A stretch of DNA of 5,285 bases from Peptoniphilus_A hominis (GTDB lineage: Bacteria; Bacillota; Clostridia; Tissierellales; Peptoniphilaceae). A program made the position numbers and the translations under genes. The notes beneath the pieces were generated by a model. It was not told the origin of the DNA. It saw nothing but the letters and a program-made list of their open reading frames with translations, and ran no database searches. The stretch covers positions 1 to 5,285 of the forward strand of contig NZ_JBBMFO010000049.1 in assembly GCF_040096015.1 (NCBI RefSeq), given 5' to 3'. Of this stretch, positions 5,220 to 5,285 are shown in pieces; the first letter of the stretch is position 1; every line of letters begins with the position of its first letter.

Positions 5220-5257
5220 AATATCTGTTGGGGAGTAAATCTCTAACAGATATTTTT
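5220..5257 (+). terminator. Intrinsic terminator of the zinc peptidase gene
   Basis: AATATCTGTT (5220-5229) pairs perfectly with AACAGATATT (5245-5254). The stem extends inward through 5234/5240 with three more Watson-Crick and two G·U pairs, closing on a 5-base loop (GTAAA). A T-run at 5253-5257 follows. It starts 43 bases after the stop codon. No gene is visible from here to the window end. Confidence 0.82.
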
Positions 5258-5285
5258 ATATAAAAAAATTGCACTTATACGCATT

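Noticed and set aside
5077..5274. A minus-strand ORF over the end of the peptidase gene and its terminator
   Set aside because: It crosses the terminator hairpin and the conserved peptidase C-terminus, with no motif or ribosome binding site.
5269..5274. TTGCAC as a -35 element of a promoter running off the right edge
   Set aside because: Only 11 bases remain after it, so no -10 can be examined.

Overview
This AT-rich window looks like chromosomal DNA of a low-GC Gram-positive bacterium (Bacillota). The AT-rich intergenic DNA, strong AGGAGG-type ribosome binding sites, a Bacillota-type ABC-F protein and a Zn-peptidase of the KPN_02809/YpfJ family all fit. An anaerobic coccus of the Peptoniphilaceae type is my guess, but nothing here fixes the genus.

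Layout. (1) Bases 1-457 are one end of an IS3-family, IS150-group insertion sequence. It carries the first 133 codons of the two-HTH OrfA on the minus strand and the terminal inverted repeat; the rest lies off the left edge. (2) Bases 544-2433 encode a complete 629-residue ABC-F ATPase of the YdiF type on the plus strand, starting 86 bases beyond the IS end. (3) Bases 2434-2713 are a gene-free gap between converging genes. It is packed with DnaA-box 9-mers (four perfect TTATNCACA, three one-mismatch copies, plus a perfect copy inside the end of the ABC-F gene) around an 81-base segment that is about 84% AT. It ends in a bidirectional intrinsic terminator. (4) Bases 4245-2714 on the minus strand form a two-gene operon: a YegS/DgkB-type lipid kinase followed, with a 4-base ATGA overlap, by a short Asp/Glu racemase-superfamily protein. 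(5) A 95-base divergent promoter region separates the kinase from a membrane-anchored neutral zinc metallopeptidase (4341-5177, plus strand), which has its own strong terminator.

The genes do not form one pathway. Envelope functions dominate the right half: lipid phosphorylation, possible D-glutamate supply for peptidoglycan, and a surface peptidase. The ABC-F protein acts on ribosomes.

The most notable item is the DnaA-box cluster. It has an origin-like architecture (boxes, AT-rich segment, boxes), but it sits between convergent genes with no dnaA or dnaN in view. It could be oriC, part of a split origin, or a DnaA-titration or regulatory locus. The second item is a long hairpin at the IS end that would hide the transposase ribosome binding site in transcripts entering from outside. 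No CRISPR array, tRNA, rRNA or defence system is visible.
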